Assembly (NCBI GenBank): GCA_023014365.1 | Contig: JAEBUN010000001.1 | Coordinates: 1,860,001-1,924,000 of the forward strand | DNA length: 64,000 bases | Direction of reading: 5' to 3' | Source: Lepiota brunneoincarnata | Lineage: Eukaryota; Basidiomycota; Agaricomycetes; Agaricales; Agaricaceae | Shown: piece after piece, positions 46,406 through 58,100 of the stretch | How the letters are laid out: each line of letters begins with the position of its first letter | Position numbering within the stretch: the first letter of the stretch is position 1 | Made by a program: the position numbers and the translations under genes | The notes under the pieces: model-generated | The model's database searches: none | Told to the model about the DNA's origin: nothing | What the model saw: only the letters and a program-made list of their open reading frames with translations

Positions 46406-47365
46406 GGTAGAAAAAGGGGGAGAAGAGATAGTTGTTCCACGATTAAAATTGGGGGGTATATAAGGCCGCACATGTATTTTGCCAAGCCAGTGCAGGCCTT
46501 ATTCAGCATACCGTGTAACCATGATGAGGCAATGTGGTGATTAGCTACCGGGGTCGCTCCCACAATAGCCCCCTTTATTGGTTCTCTGACTACTCCTTTT
46601 ACCTGCGTTCTCCAGGTTGGTCAAATATTCCAGCTCGGTCACCTGTGCCTCGTATCATTCAAGGACGTTCTCATGAAAATATCGAGGCCCAACACCTCTC
46701 ACGGGTGGGCGTTTCCCGGTACCGAATCACCTAGAGCGAACGGCCGAGAACTTCACTCCACTCCGGCACCAGCCGGGTCTCGGAGCTGCGTGTCCGTCAC
46801 CTCAAAACGCAAAGGTAGCGCGAATTCGGGGTAGATCTAATCTTAGAGCTCGGACGGACTATGTCCTTGGGTACCAAATATTAAACCTCAGGTAAGATGG
46901 TAAGATAATGCAGTGGACTAGTTACATGCTAAACAGTGGAACACCGGCTGAAATAATCTCCAGAGCTGTGTTACTGCTACATAATTCGTTGTATAGTCAT
47001 CAGAGCCCTGAGTGGATCATTACTCACAGCAATGCTTGCAATACCCCCTTCTGTCACCGGATCCGAAAGAATCAACAATACTCGGGCGCTCAAGGCTGTG
47101 TCATGACACCCCCATAAGGGAGTGCGCCAGGAGCTGAAGCCCAAGAGAGAACATGCCTGAATGGTACTGATCGACTCTCTGATCATTTAACACTAATCTC
47201 AAGCCAATGCGGATCCAAGAACTTCCCTAAGAGTAGCAGATATGTGAGCAGGGGCAGCTGATATACCGCGTTCACGCACTCAAATTATCATCGGACCACA
47301 CACGTGCTAGCCATTCATGGGTCGGAGGTCACATAGGAGTCGTGCGGACACAAGTACCTACCCCA
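46406..47365. other. Divergent promoter region of the GPI protein and gelsolin genes
   Basis: A 960-bp interval between divergent start codons. A TATA-like element (tataaggc) lies near 46456-46463 for the minus-strand gene. No coding sequence is recognised. Confidence 0.5.
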
Positions 47366-48787
47366 ATGGCACACTTGACAAAACCAGCGCAATACAATAT
47401 CGAAGACTCAAACATTGCCCTCCTGGGCTCAGAGGTGTGCGATACACGCATTCTTGGCACAAGGGTACATACTGAACTGTATTGAACAAGCTCGAAAAGC
47501 GTGTTCACGAACATGCAGGTGATAAGGAAGCTGCTTGGGAAACGGCAGGAGTTGCTCCTGGCCTTCAAATCTGGCGCATAGAACAGTTTCATGTTATTGA
47601 ATGGCCACAACACCGTTATGGGACATTTTACGATGGAGATTCGTACATCATTCTCCATGTGAGCAATATCATCCTCATGAGATATTTCCGATAGAACTAA
47701 TCCGATATCCAGACGTACAGAAAGTCAACAGATGCAACCTCCTTCTCCTACAATCTGCATTTCTGGCTGGGCCAAAACACAACACAAGACGAAGCAGGAA
47801 CAGCCGCCTACAAAACTGTAGAATTAGACGATCGTAAGTCGTAAACAAACCCCCCACGCAACTTGAAGTAACATTCAGTTTTGAACCACGCCACACCTTC
47901 CTCAGATCTTCACGGAGTCCCAGTGCAACACCGCGAAGTCCAAAACTTCGAATCGCCCCAATTCCTCTCCTACTTCCCCCAGTTTCTCTCCATACACGGC
48001 GGCGTAGCCACCGGCTTCCATCACATCACCGAACCCCCACCTCTTGAAATCAGAAAACTCTACCGCGTGAATCTAACCGGCACCGCGCATGGACGACCTT
48101 CCAACCTTGTGTTGAGGGAGGTCGCAGCCGAGGCTTCCAGCCTGATCCAGGGCGACGTCTACGTACTCGACGAGGGGGCTACACTACTTCAGCTCAATAC
48201 TAAGGACAGCACTGGACGCGAACGATTCAAGGCAGCCGAATTTGTTCGAAACCTCGCGAACGAAAGGCAGGGCCAAACCCAGGTGATGGTATATGGCAAG
48301 TTTATTTCAACTCGACATATTGAAGGGTTCACTGAATAACTAACTCGCGTCTGACTTTCCATTCGGTCTCCAGACGAAGGCGGACCCGGGACTGGACTGT
48401 TTCTGGGAAAATTTGGCGAGGGGACAACTTTGGTTCCGGCCACCTCCAAGCACTCCGTTAGCTCCCATGTGTCCCTCTTTCGACTCTCTGACGAAAGTGG
48501 TACCCCGAGTTTCGCGCGTGTCGTAGTAGCCGGTCAAGGCTCACTGTCCTCGGAAGATGCCTTCCTCCTGGATGACTCCGAAGACCCCCTGCAGCAAGCG
48601 GTATATGTATGGCTAGGGACAAGAGCCTCCCTGAACGAGAGACGGCTATCCCTCCAGTATGCACAGAAATATTTATACCAGAAAAAAAGGGATTGCCATA
48701 CTGTCCGAATAACAACTACCAATCATAAAGCAGGAAGAGGGGCACGAAACGGACGAGTTCATTCGGGCTTTCGGAGCTTGTGTGTAG
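47366..48787 (+). CDS. Gelsolin/fragmin-type actin-binding protein
   Basis: Start 47366 ([21 protein letters not shown]) is spliced to the first gelsolin repeat. Blocks in order are: [56 protein letters not shown] and [50 protein letters not shown], opening repeat 2; and [20 protein letters not shown] third repeat ([27 protein letters not shown]) completes a three-repeat severin/fragmin layout of about 375 residues. Such proteins sever and cap actin filaments in a calcium-dependent way. The intron at 48296-48373 has a GC donor (gcaagt). The last exon needs one base fewer near 48720 to reach [16 protein letters not shown], so the end at 48787 assumes that shift. Confidence 0.82.
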
Positions 48788-48907
48788 TACACAGAGGATA
48801 TCTCATAATTCTCGACACAAAAAAAAGATCAACAGGAGATACAAATACATTTAGCTTCTTTATTTCGAGTCCGCAGGGTTTGCCGGTTTGGGGGGAAGTA
48901 TTCTCTT

Positions 48908-51900
48908 TCAATTCTTTGCCTTAGAGGTATAGACAATGCGACCTCCGATCCAGGCGTAGGGGTAGTTGCGCTGGTACCAGTTCCTGAAGCTACGACGCTC
49001 GGAGATGTGAGGTACGGTGGCGTAAGAGCCTCCCAGCTAACAAAAGCTAAGGATAAAGGTTTGCGAAAGTGCTATTTCCGACTTACCACTACTTGATGTT
49101 TTCCGTCAAAGAAGTCCTGAGAATACCTGAACGATACTTTAGTCGATCTGGTACTGAATATATTAACAAGCCGCGCACCCTGGATATACTTGAGAGGCGC
49201 TGTAGCCGTCGACTTTCTCAAGCACAGTAGAAGTCCACTCCCACACGCCGCCATTACTACCTCTTCCTCCATCGCGAACTCCCCCTGTCGTCGCTCTAAG
49301 GAATAGAAACTAAGAGTGATGCCAGGCTGTGATATTGTGCATAAAATTCTTACGGTACGGGGTGCCAGTTTCTGCAACCCCTATTAGCACCACCTTCATA
49401 GCCGCACTCGAATTTGTCGTAGAAGAGACGGAGCTCCTGCTCGGTAGGCAAACGGCCGCCTTTTACTGTCGCATAAGTGGAGAGACTGTCATATGAAGCC
49501 ATTACAGGCCAGTGATATGCTATATCCATAGGCACTGGTCCATATAATGTGCGTACCTAGGCAATGCATAAAGTTTCTGACAATATCAAACTATCGTCAG
49601 ACCCACTTGGACAACACCATCCTCAACTACCCAGCTAGCGGGAAGCTCAATTTTGTCCTTTCCTCCGTCCATATAGAACTCGTAAAATTCTCCATTTGTG
49701 ATAGGCCTCCAAGATATTTCAAACCTTTGAACTACAACCTTCCTCTTCGGATGTTCGTTATCCCAGCCATATTCGTGACCGTGGAAGCAGTTGTACCTTG
49801 ACCGGATCTTCGTCTTCGGTGTCAGCATCATCATGCCCAAGCGTAACTACGTCAGGTCCTAATACGGCAAGTCGCCGACATAGGCTTCGGGGCTGCATCC
49901 CACGTTGCGGCAAGGGATGTCCAGTGTGGTCGTAAAAAGTCTGGGGGTGGGATAGTCCCCGTCCCAGCCTTCTGCAAGAGCATATAGAGAAGGGTTTCTG
50001 CGTGCAGGCCTTCGTGCTCCAAAGTCATGAAGAGAACGCGTCCCATCCTTCTTGTCAGGGGACGTAGTTCCTGAATCTATTTCATCGTATAGATTCATTA
50101 AGCGAGAGTGAACACGTGTTTTGAAATCAAGAATATCGGCAAGAGATGGCCAGTCCTCTGGCCTCGTCGGAACTTCAGAGTGAGCCTAGTCCATTTAGTC
50201 AGTAGGGGTTGGTACGTTCAAGAAAATATGTTTACGTGGCATTGTGTTGGGTCATCTACGTCAGGATCAATACCTCGCTGTGCGAAGAATTAGACTTAGC
50301 CACTTGAAGGATAAGCAGAAGGACCAACTTCAAACAGATACTAAGGTATCCTTGTCAGCGCGCGGTGACGCGACCCTCAAAACGCTCGGGTACTTACCTG
50401 GTAACGTTCAGGCTCTGTATGTGGTTGCTTAAGAAGACGTGAGAGATGAATGTCTAGGAAGGTGGGTATATGTCCCAGATAAAAGAGGCAGATATGCCGT
50501 AGGTCAATGGGTTTCACATGAAGCATGGAGGGGGGGAATCATCCGCAGTGTGATAAAATCCCAAAGGGCCCACATGTTTTCCCAGTCCTGTCGAGCGGGG
50601 ACCCCGAAGGGCGAGGAGGAGAATGGTTGCCTTGGAACAAGCTCCCCTTGCTTGTTGCAAGCAACATGCGAGAACAGGAGCGGGAATATGAAAGGTGGAC
50701 GTTCCACTAGCCACAAGGAATACTGGGAATTGTTGTCTGTCCACCGCTGAACGGGTCGGAGGTTGGCTTCTGTGAAGAGACTGAAGGCATCCGCCTCTGA
50801 AAACTGAACAGTGTATTAATATATAGAGAAAAAGTTATTGGCGGTATAACTCTACCTTAAAAGACTGTTCTATTTTGAGCATCTCGCCCTTCTCGAAAAG
50901 GTATACTCTCCTACCCGGGGCTTCGATGGAGTGCTTATATTTTGCCTTGAAAAATGCCTCGTGTCGGCCTGTAAAGGATATCAGAAAACAAAAGACAATT
51001 GTTCATTCCGTGCTGCTTACGCTCGTTCTAAGTGAACTTGTGAGAACGAAAGTAGTGCAACCAATAAACGAGCTTACCGGATCATATCGATTGATATACT
51101 CCCAGTTATCCTCGTTAAACAAGTTCTCGCCTCCAAGAGCGCGGCCAGCAGCTCGCAGTCCATTCATAATAAACTTCTTCGTCCGTCCACGAGGGTCATT
51201 GTAGGCCTTTTCTATCAAGGATTTTGTCGTTGTCATGGTCAAGGCCGATCAGAAGTGTATCACCGTATCCAGACCTGAGCGGGAGGCTTCGGAGGAATTC
51301 GATAGCATCTGCTCGAGAAAAATTTCCCAGAGAAGATCCAAGGAACATGATGTGCAGGGGTGCAGGTGTAGCGTCTGGGGAAGAAGGTGGGGTGCTGTCT
51401 GTGATTATTATGCTCTGGTCTTCGGATCCAGAGGTGCTCGAGGGAGTGGAAAGAGGGGACATGGCCCTCCCAGAATCTCCGATAGGCTCAGTCATGTTTG
51501 CAAACTCGCCTGTGGCTCGAGAGTTGTATAAACCTCCGTCACGCAGATATTTGAGGCCGTCGTCGTAGGTCCCACACATGCCTTTCGTTTCTACTTTGCC
51601 CTTAAGATATTTCCCGAGGGGTGAGTCTTGGATCTCTCCCAACGTGCGTTCAAGTTCCCGCTGTTCGAGATCAAGTGCGTAATAAGTGATGGGGGCGGTG
51701 GCCTGTGTATGGCTATCGGCGATACGGGCCAAAGCAGAGAGGATATGAGATGTCTTTCTCAAGGCCCTGATATGTCACCAATAAGTGCACCCGCCCAATC
51801 ACCACATCAATCAAGAGGGAAAGAACAGAAGCATGTATCGGAGCCGACGCTCCCATCTGCTACTACTAAAGGGGTGAGTGACCACGCACCCCGCGCCTAA

Positions 51901-52185
51901 TTCGAGCACCAGCTCGCCTGCAATAGGGCCGCCGGTGCTTTCGTGCATGGCTCTGACGACATGATCAGCATGGTCCCTGAGAATCTGTTCCTCAGCAGGA
52001 AACAAATAATATTCGGGGACGCTGGTGGTAATTTCGTCATACAACTTAAGGCCGCGCTCGTCGTATAAGAGGATTGTAGGGAGCTCCTTCTCCCCAGTAG
52101 AACGAGAGAGTCCGTCATGGACAAGTTGGGAGATGTCGGGAGAACAAGGGGAGTGGGAGCGGATAGAAAGAATGTCTGCTGGCAT
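48908..52185 (-). CDS. EGT1: Ergothioneine biosynthesis protein 1 (methyltransferase-sulfoxide synthase fusion), frame-broken
   Basis: The start at 52185 gives MPADILSIRSHSP. The N-terminal half is the histidine-specific SAM-dependent N-methyltransferase that makes hercynine: ELPTILLYDERGLKLYDEIT, YYLFPAEEQIL, GELVLELGAG (SAM site), YYALDLEQREL, MFLGSSLGNFSR and LLIGLDHDNDK. The C-terminal half is the DinB-FGE sulfoxide synthase that adds cysteine and oxygen to hercynine: RQDWENMWALWDF, LFMTLEHEGLHAETLLYMLLQ (His-rich iron site), HGHEYGWDNEHPKRKV, GRLPTEQELRLFYDKFE, NGGVWEWTSTVL and YPGYSQDFFDGKH. The end is IGGRIVYTSKAKN. A Ser/Thr/Pro-rich insertion of about 50 residues sits in the methyltransferase half. 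Frame shifts, mostly one extra base, lie near 50530, 50043, 49870 and 49800. Known pathway: fungal Egt1 and Egt2. Confidence 0.88.
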
Positions 52186-53336
52186 TGTGCACCCCGAAGG
52201 ATCATGCAACCCCCGATCCAATGAGCAGACGTTAGCAGTATTTCAACACTCTCGCACTCTGGCTTTTAAGGGGAGAAAGCTTGATGACGTCATCAACAGA
52301 AATGCCCCCCAAAACATCAGCATCGGATCTTGGGACTCTCATCCCTTGAAGCCGGTGCCCCGCACGTTGATTGAATTCCGTGGCATCACGGCATGATGAA
52401 ATCCGAAGGGCAGGCTCCAATCAACAAGGAGTCGAAGAACGGGGATCTGCACTCTGCCTCCAACTACGAGGGAAAGCACCTCACTATCCGGGGACAATGT
52501 GTGAAATGGTGTTTAATAGGAGGCATCTGAGGGCTCTCGCAGTGAACACGGTGATATACCAGTAGTATATTGATTGCCGCCAACGACGACGCTCTATATT
52601 GTTCATGGGCAAGAGTCGAACTTGTTAGGTGCAGAGCAGACCGAACATCGGTGCGTATGGTGATGACCTCTCGCGGTCGAAAAGGCGTTTTGAAAACGGC
52701 GAGTCGTTCTTCGAGAAGCAAGCATGAGTCCACCAATTCTTAAATTACACATTCTGATGCGCAAAGGTCGACTCTAGATGTAATCAGGACGGAGGCAAAA
52801 AAAACCATCCTGCGGGAGATTGCAATAATAGAATACGGGGAGCGCACACCGGAGCGCCACTTGCTTTTAACTCCGTGCATTCATTCGTTAGTGTCAAACT
52901 CGCAGTATGAGAGTGCTTAGAGGTGGTACATAATAAATACTTAAAGCCGGAAATGCCAGTCAGTCAGTGGATTGTGGGAAATGGTGATGATGTATGTGCT
53001 GACTAATGATAGCTGTAGGCAGTAAGGTTTTCTTAAAAGCCCTCAGAAATGTGGCAAAGTGCAAGCAATGTATATATCTCTCCAGACTGTCCCTGATTGA
53101 ACTGGCATTCTATATCTATGTCAAGAGAACATATCAAGGGTGAGATCTGAGTACCTGGGGTTAGTCTATAAATTGTTCGCTTACCACCCAGTGTGGAGCA
53201 TACAATAGGTAAGTATCAGGATCACATTAGTAATACTTAATACTTGACACAGGTCAGCAGGGGTCAGCTTGCCGCGCCGATCAGTAGCTGTCCTTCCCAC
53301 CATACTTAAGTGAATTTAACAAGGGGCAAAACTATT
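52186..53336. other. Intergenic region between EGT1 and tRNA-Leu
   Basis: A 1.15-kb interval holding the EGT1 promoter. There is AT-rich sequence and a pair of TAATACTTA repeats near 53230-53245. No gene is seen. Confidence 0.5.
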
Positions 53337-53452
53337 TGACGAGAGTGGGATTCGAACCCACGCCCCGAAAGACCAGATTCCATATGGGAGGAGTGGGCAT
53401 CTATATGCCCTGGTCCTTAGTCTGGCGCCTTAGACCACTCGGCCATCTCGCC
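53337..53452 (-). tRNA. tRNA-Leu (AAG) with a 36-nt intron
   Basis: On the minus strand, GGCGAGA pairs with TCTCGTC in the acceptor stem. The D arm TGGCCGAGTGGTCTAAGGCG is typical of leucine tRNAs. The anticodon stem CCAGA/TCTGG encloses CTAAGG plus 36 extra bases, giving anticodon AAG with an intron after position 37. A variable arm (about TCTTTCGGGGC) and the T arm GTGGG TTCGAAT CCCAC follow. Mature length is about 80 nt. Confidence 0.87.
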
Positions 53453-53669
53453 TTCCAACGAAGCGTGGAAGTAAAATTATATGTCACGTCTGGAAGCGGA
53501 TGTTTGTTGGAGAAAGTGGATTGGGACAGCTCTAAGCACAATAATCAATATATATAACCTATTGACCTCGCGGATTCCGTCAGCCAGCGGGAAGCCATAC
53601 TCAGGAACCAGCTTACGACGAATACACCAGATTACACTTGGAATAGCTCTAGGTGGATCAGTTAGAAAA

Positions 53670-54806
53670 TTATAACAATTGTCCTGTTTCTATCCGCAAA
53701 CGGGCCTGCTCGATTGCTCGATAAAAGTCTGCAGCAGCGCTCGCCTTCAAGCCAAAGAGACCGGTGATCGATGGCACAGCATCTCTTTTTAGCAGTAGCT
53801 CGTGAGCATTCTTGGACGCCGAGCCGATATTTGACGGGTTTTCGATATGAGAAGAGATTTCAAGAGGCCTAAAGTCTTTGAAAATGGCGTCCAGATCTTG
53901 GTTTTTTTCCGGAACAATAGTATCATTGACCAGAAGATCCTGTAAGTATTGCGTTGCTCTATATGCTTAAAATTTTTGACATCAGCTACGCAGTCGTGGC
54001 CATGTCCTTTCCCACAGACCTTTGTAGTGTGACCATGACCGCCAGACACAAAAAAAGAAAGGTAGGTTAGGTATCACAGCTATCAAAATTGAGATTCAAA
54101 CGGGGTTTTGGGACTCAAGAGGAGGAGAGACGTACGGATTATCATGAACGGCGCAGTAAAAGGTGCTATAATCATCCACAAATAGAATCCTCTTCTATGT
54201 CGAGGCATGCGGTGTTCAAGGAGCGTCTTCAGTTGATGCAGGGATTCAGAATGAGTACTCAGAGACGAGGGGTATATCAACGGGATCTAGCTCAAGATAA
54301 TCAGCAGTCATACTTCCTGCTTGCAACGAAGCGCTCACCCGGGGACCCTTTTCTGAAACGTTGTCTACCTCTGGTGAAGGGCGCACTAGAGATGGACCCA
54401 ACGTCGGATCTATTCCCTTCAAGGCCAGCTCCTCAAAGTCCATCCGATCGACTAAACGCTCTCCCATTTGATAGACTTTCAGCTGAGCGAGTGACCGAAA
54501 CATCAAGTCCACTGCCACCAAGAACTAATAGTGTCGCACCTTCCAGTTCCCTTCCTCCGCTGTCCCAAACCCAGCCCAAGTAGTTGCAGCCTTCTGAGAC
54601 ACGTAGCTTACGATGCCTTCTTCCGGCAGCCACCTCGACTTTTTCCCCTCTGGCGCACCCTCCTTCCACGGTGGCGGCTTCGGCGCGGAGAGTTGGAAGT
54701 GGTAGTATGTGAGGGCCTGCTTTGGCTTTGCTGCTCCTTGTGCGGTGATCCTGGGACGCGTCAATGGGACAGCAATTATGCGTAAGGATCTGGGAATGGG
54801 GGTCAT
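53670..54806 (-). CDS. Mitochondrial K+/H+ exchange-related protein (Mit_KHE1 family)
   Basis: The start at 54806 (MTPIPRSLRIIAVPLTRP) opens the family's IIAVPLTRP block. ALTYYHFQ, ATTWAGFGTAEEGNWK and LKVYQMGERLVDRMDFEELALKSID-like sequence then join across introns at about 54475-54530 and 54300-54350. A membrane hairpin follows: HRRGFYLWMIIAPFTAPFMII and, after another intron, PNLPFFFCVWRSWSHYK. The C-terminal part (VNDTIVPEKNQDLDAIF, GLFGLKASAAADFYRAI) ends at 53670. The whole reads in phase over five exons with no frame break. The family (PF10173, by recall) is described from yeast as needed for mitochondrial potassium/proton homeostasis and localises to the inner membrane. Confidence 0.78.
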
Positions 54807-55167
54807 TGGTGGCGGGAGCAACAAGACCGGGATGTTTGGCTGTTTTTTTGGTCACGCTAAAGGTAAGTGTTTGAGTAGTGAGGCAGTGCCCTTAAGGAAT
54901 ACCGTACGAGTGGAGAGTGTGAGTTGAAGAGAAGAAAGGATTGCCGACAAAACTTAATGAAAGATTTAATGGAGACGCGGATTAGCCGGTCACCGGTGTA
55001 ACGCGTCATTGATCGGCAACATCAACTGTTAGAGCTCTGACCTCTATCCACACGGAATTTATAGTCATGGCTTAGGCAGCTACATTATCGTTCTCATGGT
55101 ACAGTAGACTATCCTTGCAAAATAACATTAACACAAGTGGCCGGAATAGTTTCAGAAATGAAGCATC
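54807..55167. other. Spacer between SMC6 and the Mit_KHE1 gene
   Basis: Both genes run on the minus strand, so this 361-bp spacer holds the SMC6 3' UTR and the promoter of the Mit_KHE1 gene. No other feature is seen. Confidence 0.5.
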
Positions 55168-58100
55168 TCAAAATGCAAGTGTGCCCTGGTTTCGTTGTGG
55201 ATCGCTCATCTTATGGACCCGAACGGTATTTCCAAACGAGATGTTTGCCATCTCTAGCGGTGTGATCAAAACATACTGCTTCTGGTTCGAGGCATTGGCC
55301 GTTTCAATCTGAGGGAGCAGCTGAGCTTACTTATGTTGGCGGGCAAGTGCAAAAACGGCCTTACCATCATTTTCATGCTTATCCGCCGGTTTACTGCGTC
55401 CATGAAAACATCGAATTCGTCTGCGAGGACCATTTATATATTGTCCAGGCTGGTTCGTGTCTTTTGCACTCACCCAAACATCTGATGGGACAACCGATTG
55501 ACTCCCAGAGTGCCAATAGCAAACAGATAGTAGAGAATGATTTCTCTCCACCACTCAACGATCGCGGATCCTTCTCATTATATCCCTGCTGTGACGCCTG
55601 GTCGTCCGTTTGTACCTGTCATCCAGTCCCATCAGAACACCGATATCGAAGTGGAACTAGGTTCTGCTAACCTTAAGGACCAGTATCTTTTTCTGGTGGT
55701 CAAAGAGGAGCTTTCCAAAGTAGCCACGCTGGGAAAGGTGATATTGGAAGACCACCTTGGTTCGGAGCGCAATGTGACGTCGGAAATCTTCCCATCTAGC
55801 ATATCGCACTATCAGCGACTGTTTTAGTTTCTGCGGGGCAAATAATAGCGGTTAGGTTTATTTCGGTTGATTGCGAAGTTTCTACCTTGATTAATTGCAC
55901 CATTGCTCGGATATTCGCACGGGCGCCCAGATATTGTTCCTGGGCTCTAAACATCTGCTCCTCAAGTTCATCAACCGATGCCCCTTGCCTTTGTTTCCAG
56001 CGCTCAGTTCGTGAGAAGTATGCTTCGCTGATCCAAATACTTGCCTCTTTTCCCGCTCCTTTAGCGCTCTTTGTACCGATGTCAGCGATTTCTCGACCTC
56101 AGCCACTGGTCTGGGGTTTTCCACTCGTTCACAATATTCCGCCGCTTTCTCTGTCCAAGTCTATTTGTGGTGGGGTTAGCAAACGAAAAAAAAACACGTT
56201 TCTCAACAACGCACGACAAACTCTTGCTGAAGAACGTCAGCCACGGCTTTCGCCTCGTCAACTTTTCGTTGTGCTTCTTTGTGTCTCTTTTCGTAATGTT
56301 GAACACTTGCTTGAGCCTTGACTCTTGTCTCAGCTACATTCTCAAGTTCGTGCTATAGTTTTCGCAATCAACTTTCACATCCACTTCACCACGAAAGGGC
56401 GATCGTTACCTTCAGCTCACTCCTCCTTTCTTCAAAAACTCTTATTTGTGCCCGCACTTTATTGAGCTCGTCCAGTAATTGTTTCTGCACAGTATCCATC
56501 TCGGCCTTCTCTCGCGCCACTGGTTCGAACTGTAGTTTAATGGATGCTATTTCGTCCTCAGCTTCCTACAAACGAGAAGGATGAGTCTGTTTTGACCCGG
56601 TGATGTGGCTTTGTGGGCAACGAACCTTTTTCGCATCCAGGAAACCGTTGATATTCATCGGCATCTCTTCGTCCATTTCTTGTTTGAGGGTCTGCAGTTT
56701 TGTCTGACACTCTCGTAGGGCACCCTTTGCCTTCCTCTCTGATTCCTGCTATATATCAGCACCGAGGCTGTCGGGTCGCAGTACCCTTCAACGTACCTCG
56801 AGAACAACCCGTTTTTTGTTGTATTCAACAAATTCACTCCTGAAGCCGTCGTAAGTAGCTTTCATGTCAAGGAGTTCTTTCTGCAGTGAATCGATTTCTT
56901 GCTGCGCCCGGCTAGAGAATATAATCAACCTCATAGGAAAAGTTTGTATAACAGACAACGGACCGTTGTCCATTTACAGTGTCTCTTCCCGTGAGCATCA
57001 AATTCCAGGAATCATTACTTCTCCTAAGGTCGAGAGGAGTAGAAGATATACCATCCCTATACCAAGTGAATCAGCGACCTTAACCCTTCTTCTAATATGA
57101 GGACCCAGATCAGCGCTTACGGGAAGACACGAACGATGAACTGATCGAGGGTATATGCCATGCCACCTTTTGGAAGCTGCTCGAGCATTTGCTGGGCCTC
57201 GCGACGTGTTTTCGCCAGGACACGGGCCTCGATATTTGCGTTATTTATCAAAATACGCAAAACAAACTGATCAGTGATCTGTCAAACGCAGCTGACGTTA
57301 ACTAAGAACGTCTGTGCACAAAGATTTGCCTACCTCAAGAGCACGGAGAACAGTCAAGTATTGACTGGGGGGTTCTCCGCCAGAGTAGTCGAACAATTCG
57401 GTGGAAGAGATGATAATCTGAACATGGGGGCTAGTGAGAGAATCCATTGGTACCTGTACAATTTCCAGGCGCTCAAACTTACTTCTGTGATTGCATGAGA
57501 AGGTTTTTCAACTGATTCCTATCCCGAGGGTCCGTGATGGCAAATGCCGTCAAGTATTGACGAAGCTGATTCCTGAGAATATCTCCCCAAGTGTTCGGAT
57601 CCTTCGCCTTGACATACGCTCCTAGAGGGCCAAGGGGTTTATTACCATACCACTTCATCCTGCCAATCTGTTCTAGGACGCCCTTGATATTCCTTCCGTA
57701 GGGAAGCAGGTTATCCTTTTCGGCTTGCTCGAGGTTCTTGATCATTTGCACGTGGGTTCCGATTTGACTTTGAACCTCGTCTCGCCTGACTTCAAGCTTC
57801 TTGCCCTCCTGTTCAGCATGGGCCATCTTGCCGTTGAGACCTTGTTTCTGAGTCTGCATTGTTGAAAGGCTTGTTTCGTGAGTTGTAATATGGGCTTGAA
57901 CAGCAGCTAGCGCTTGCTGAATCTGTTCACGTTTCTCTTGAGTATTCTTCTCTAGTCGTTCCGTTTCCCGCCTAATTTGACTATCGAACTCAGCAACGGA
58001 GCCTTTGAGACCTTCGATACTCGAATTCATATTCTTAATATCACGCTACGGTAACCTGCCGTCAGACATCAGGTGCTGAAGACTGTAACCTATCAACTCA

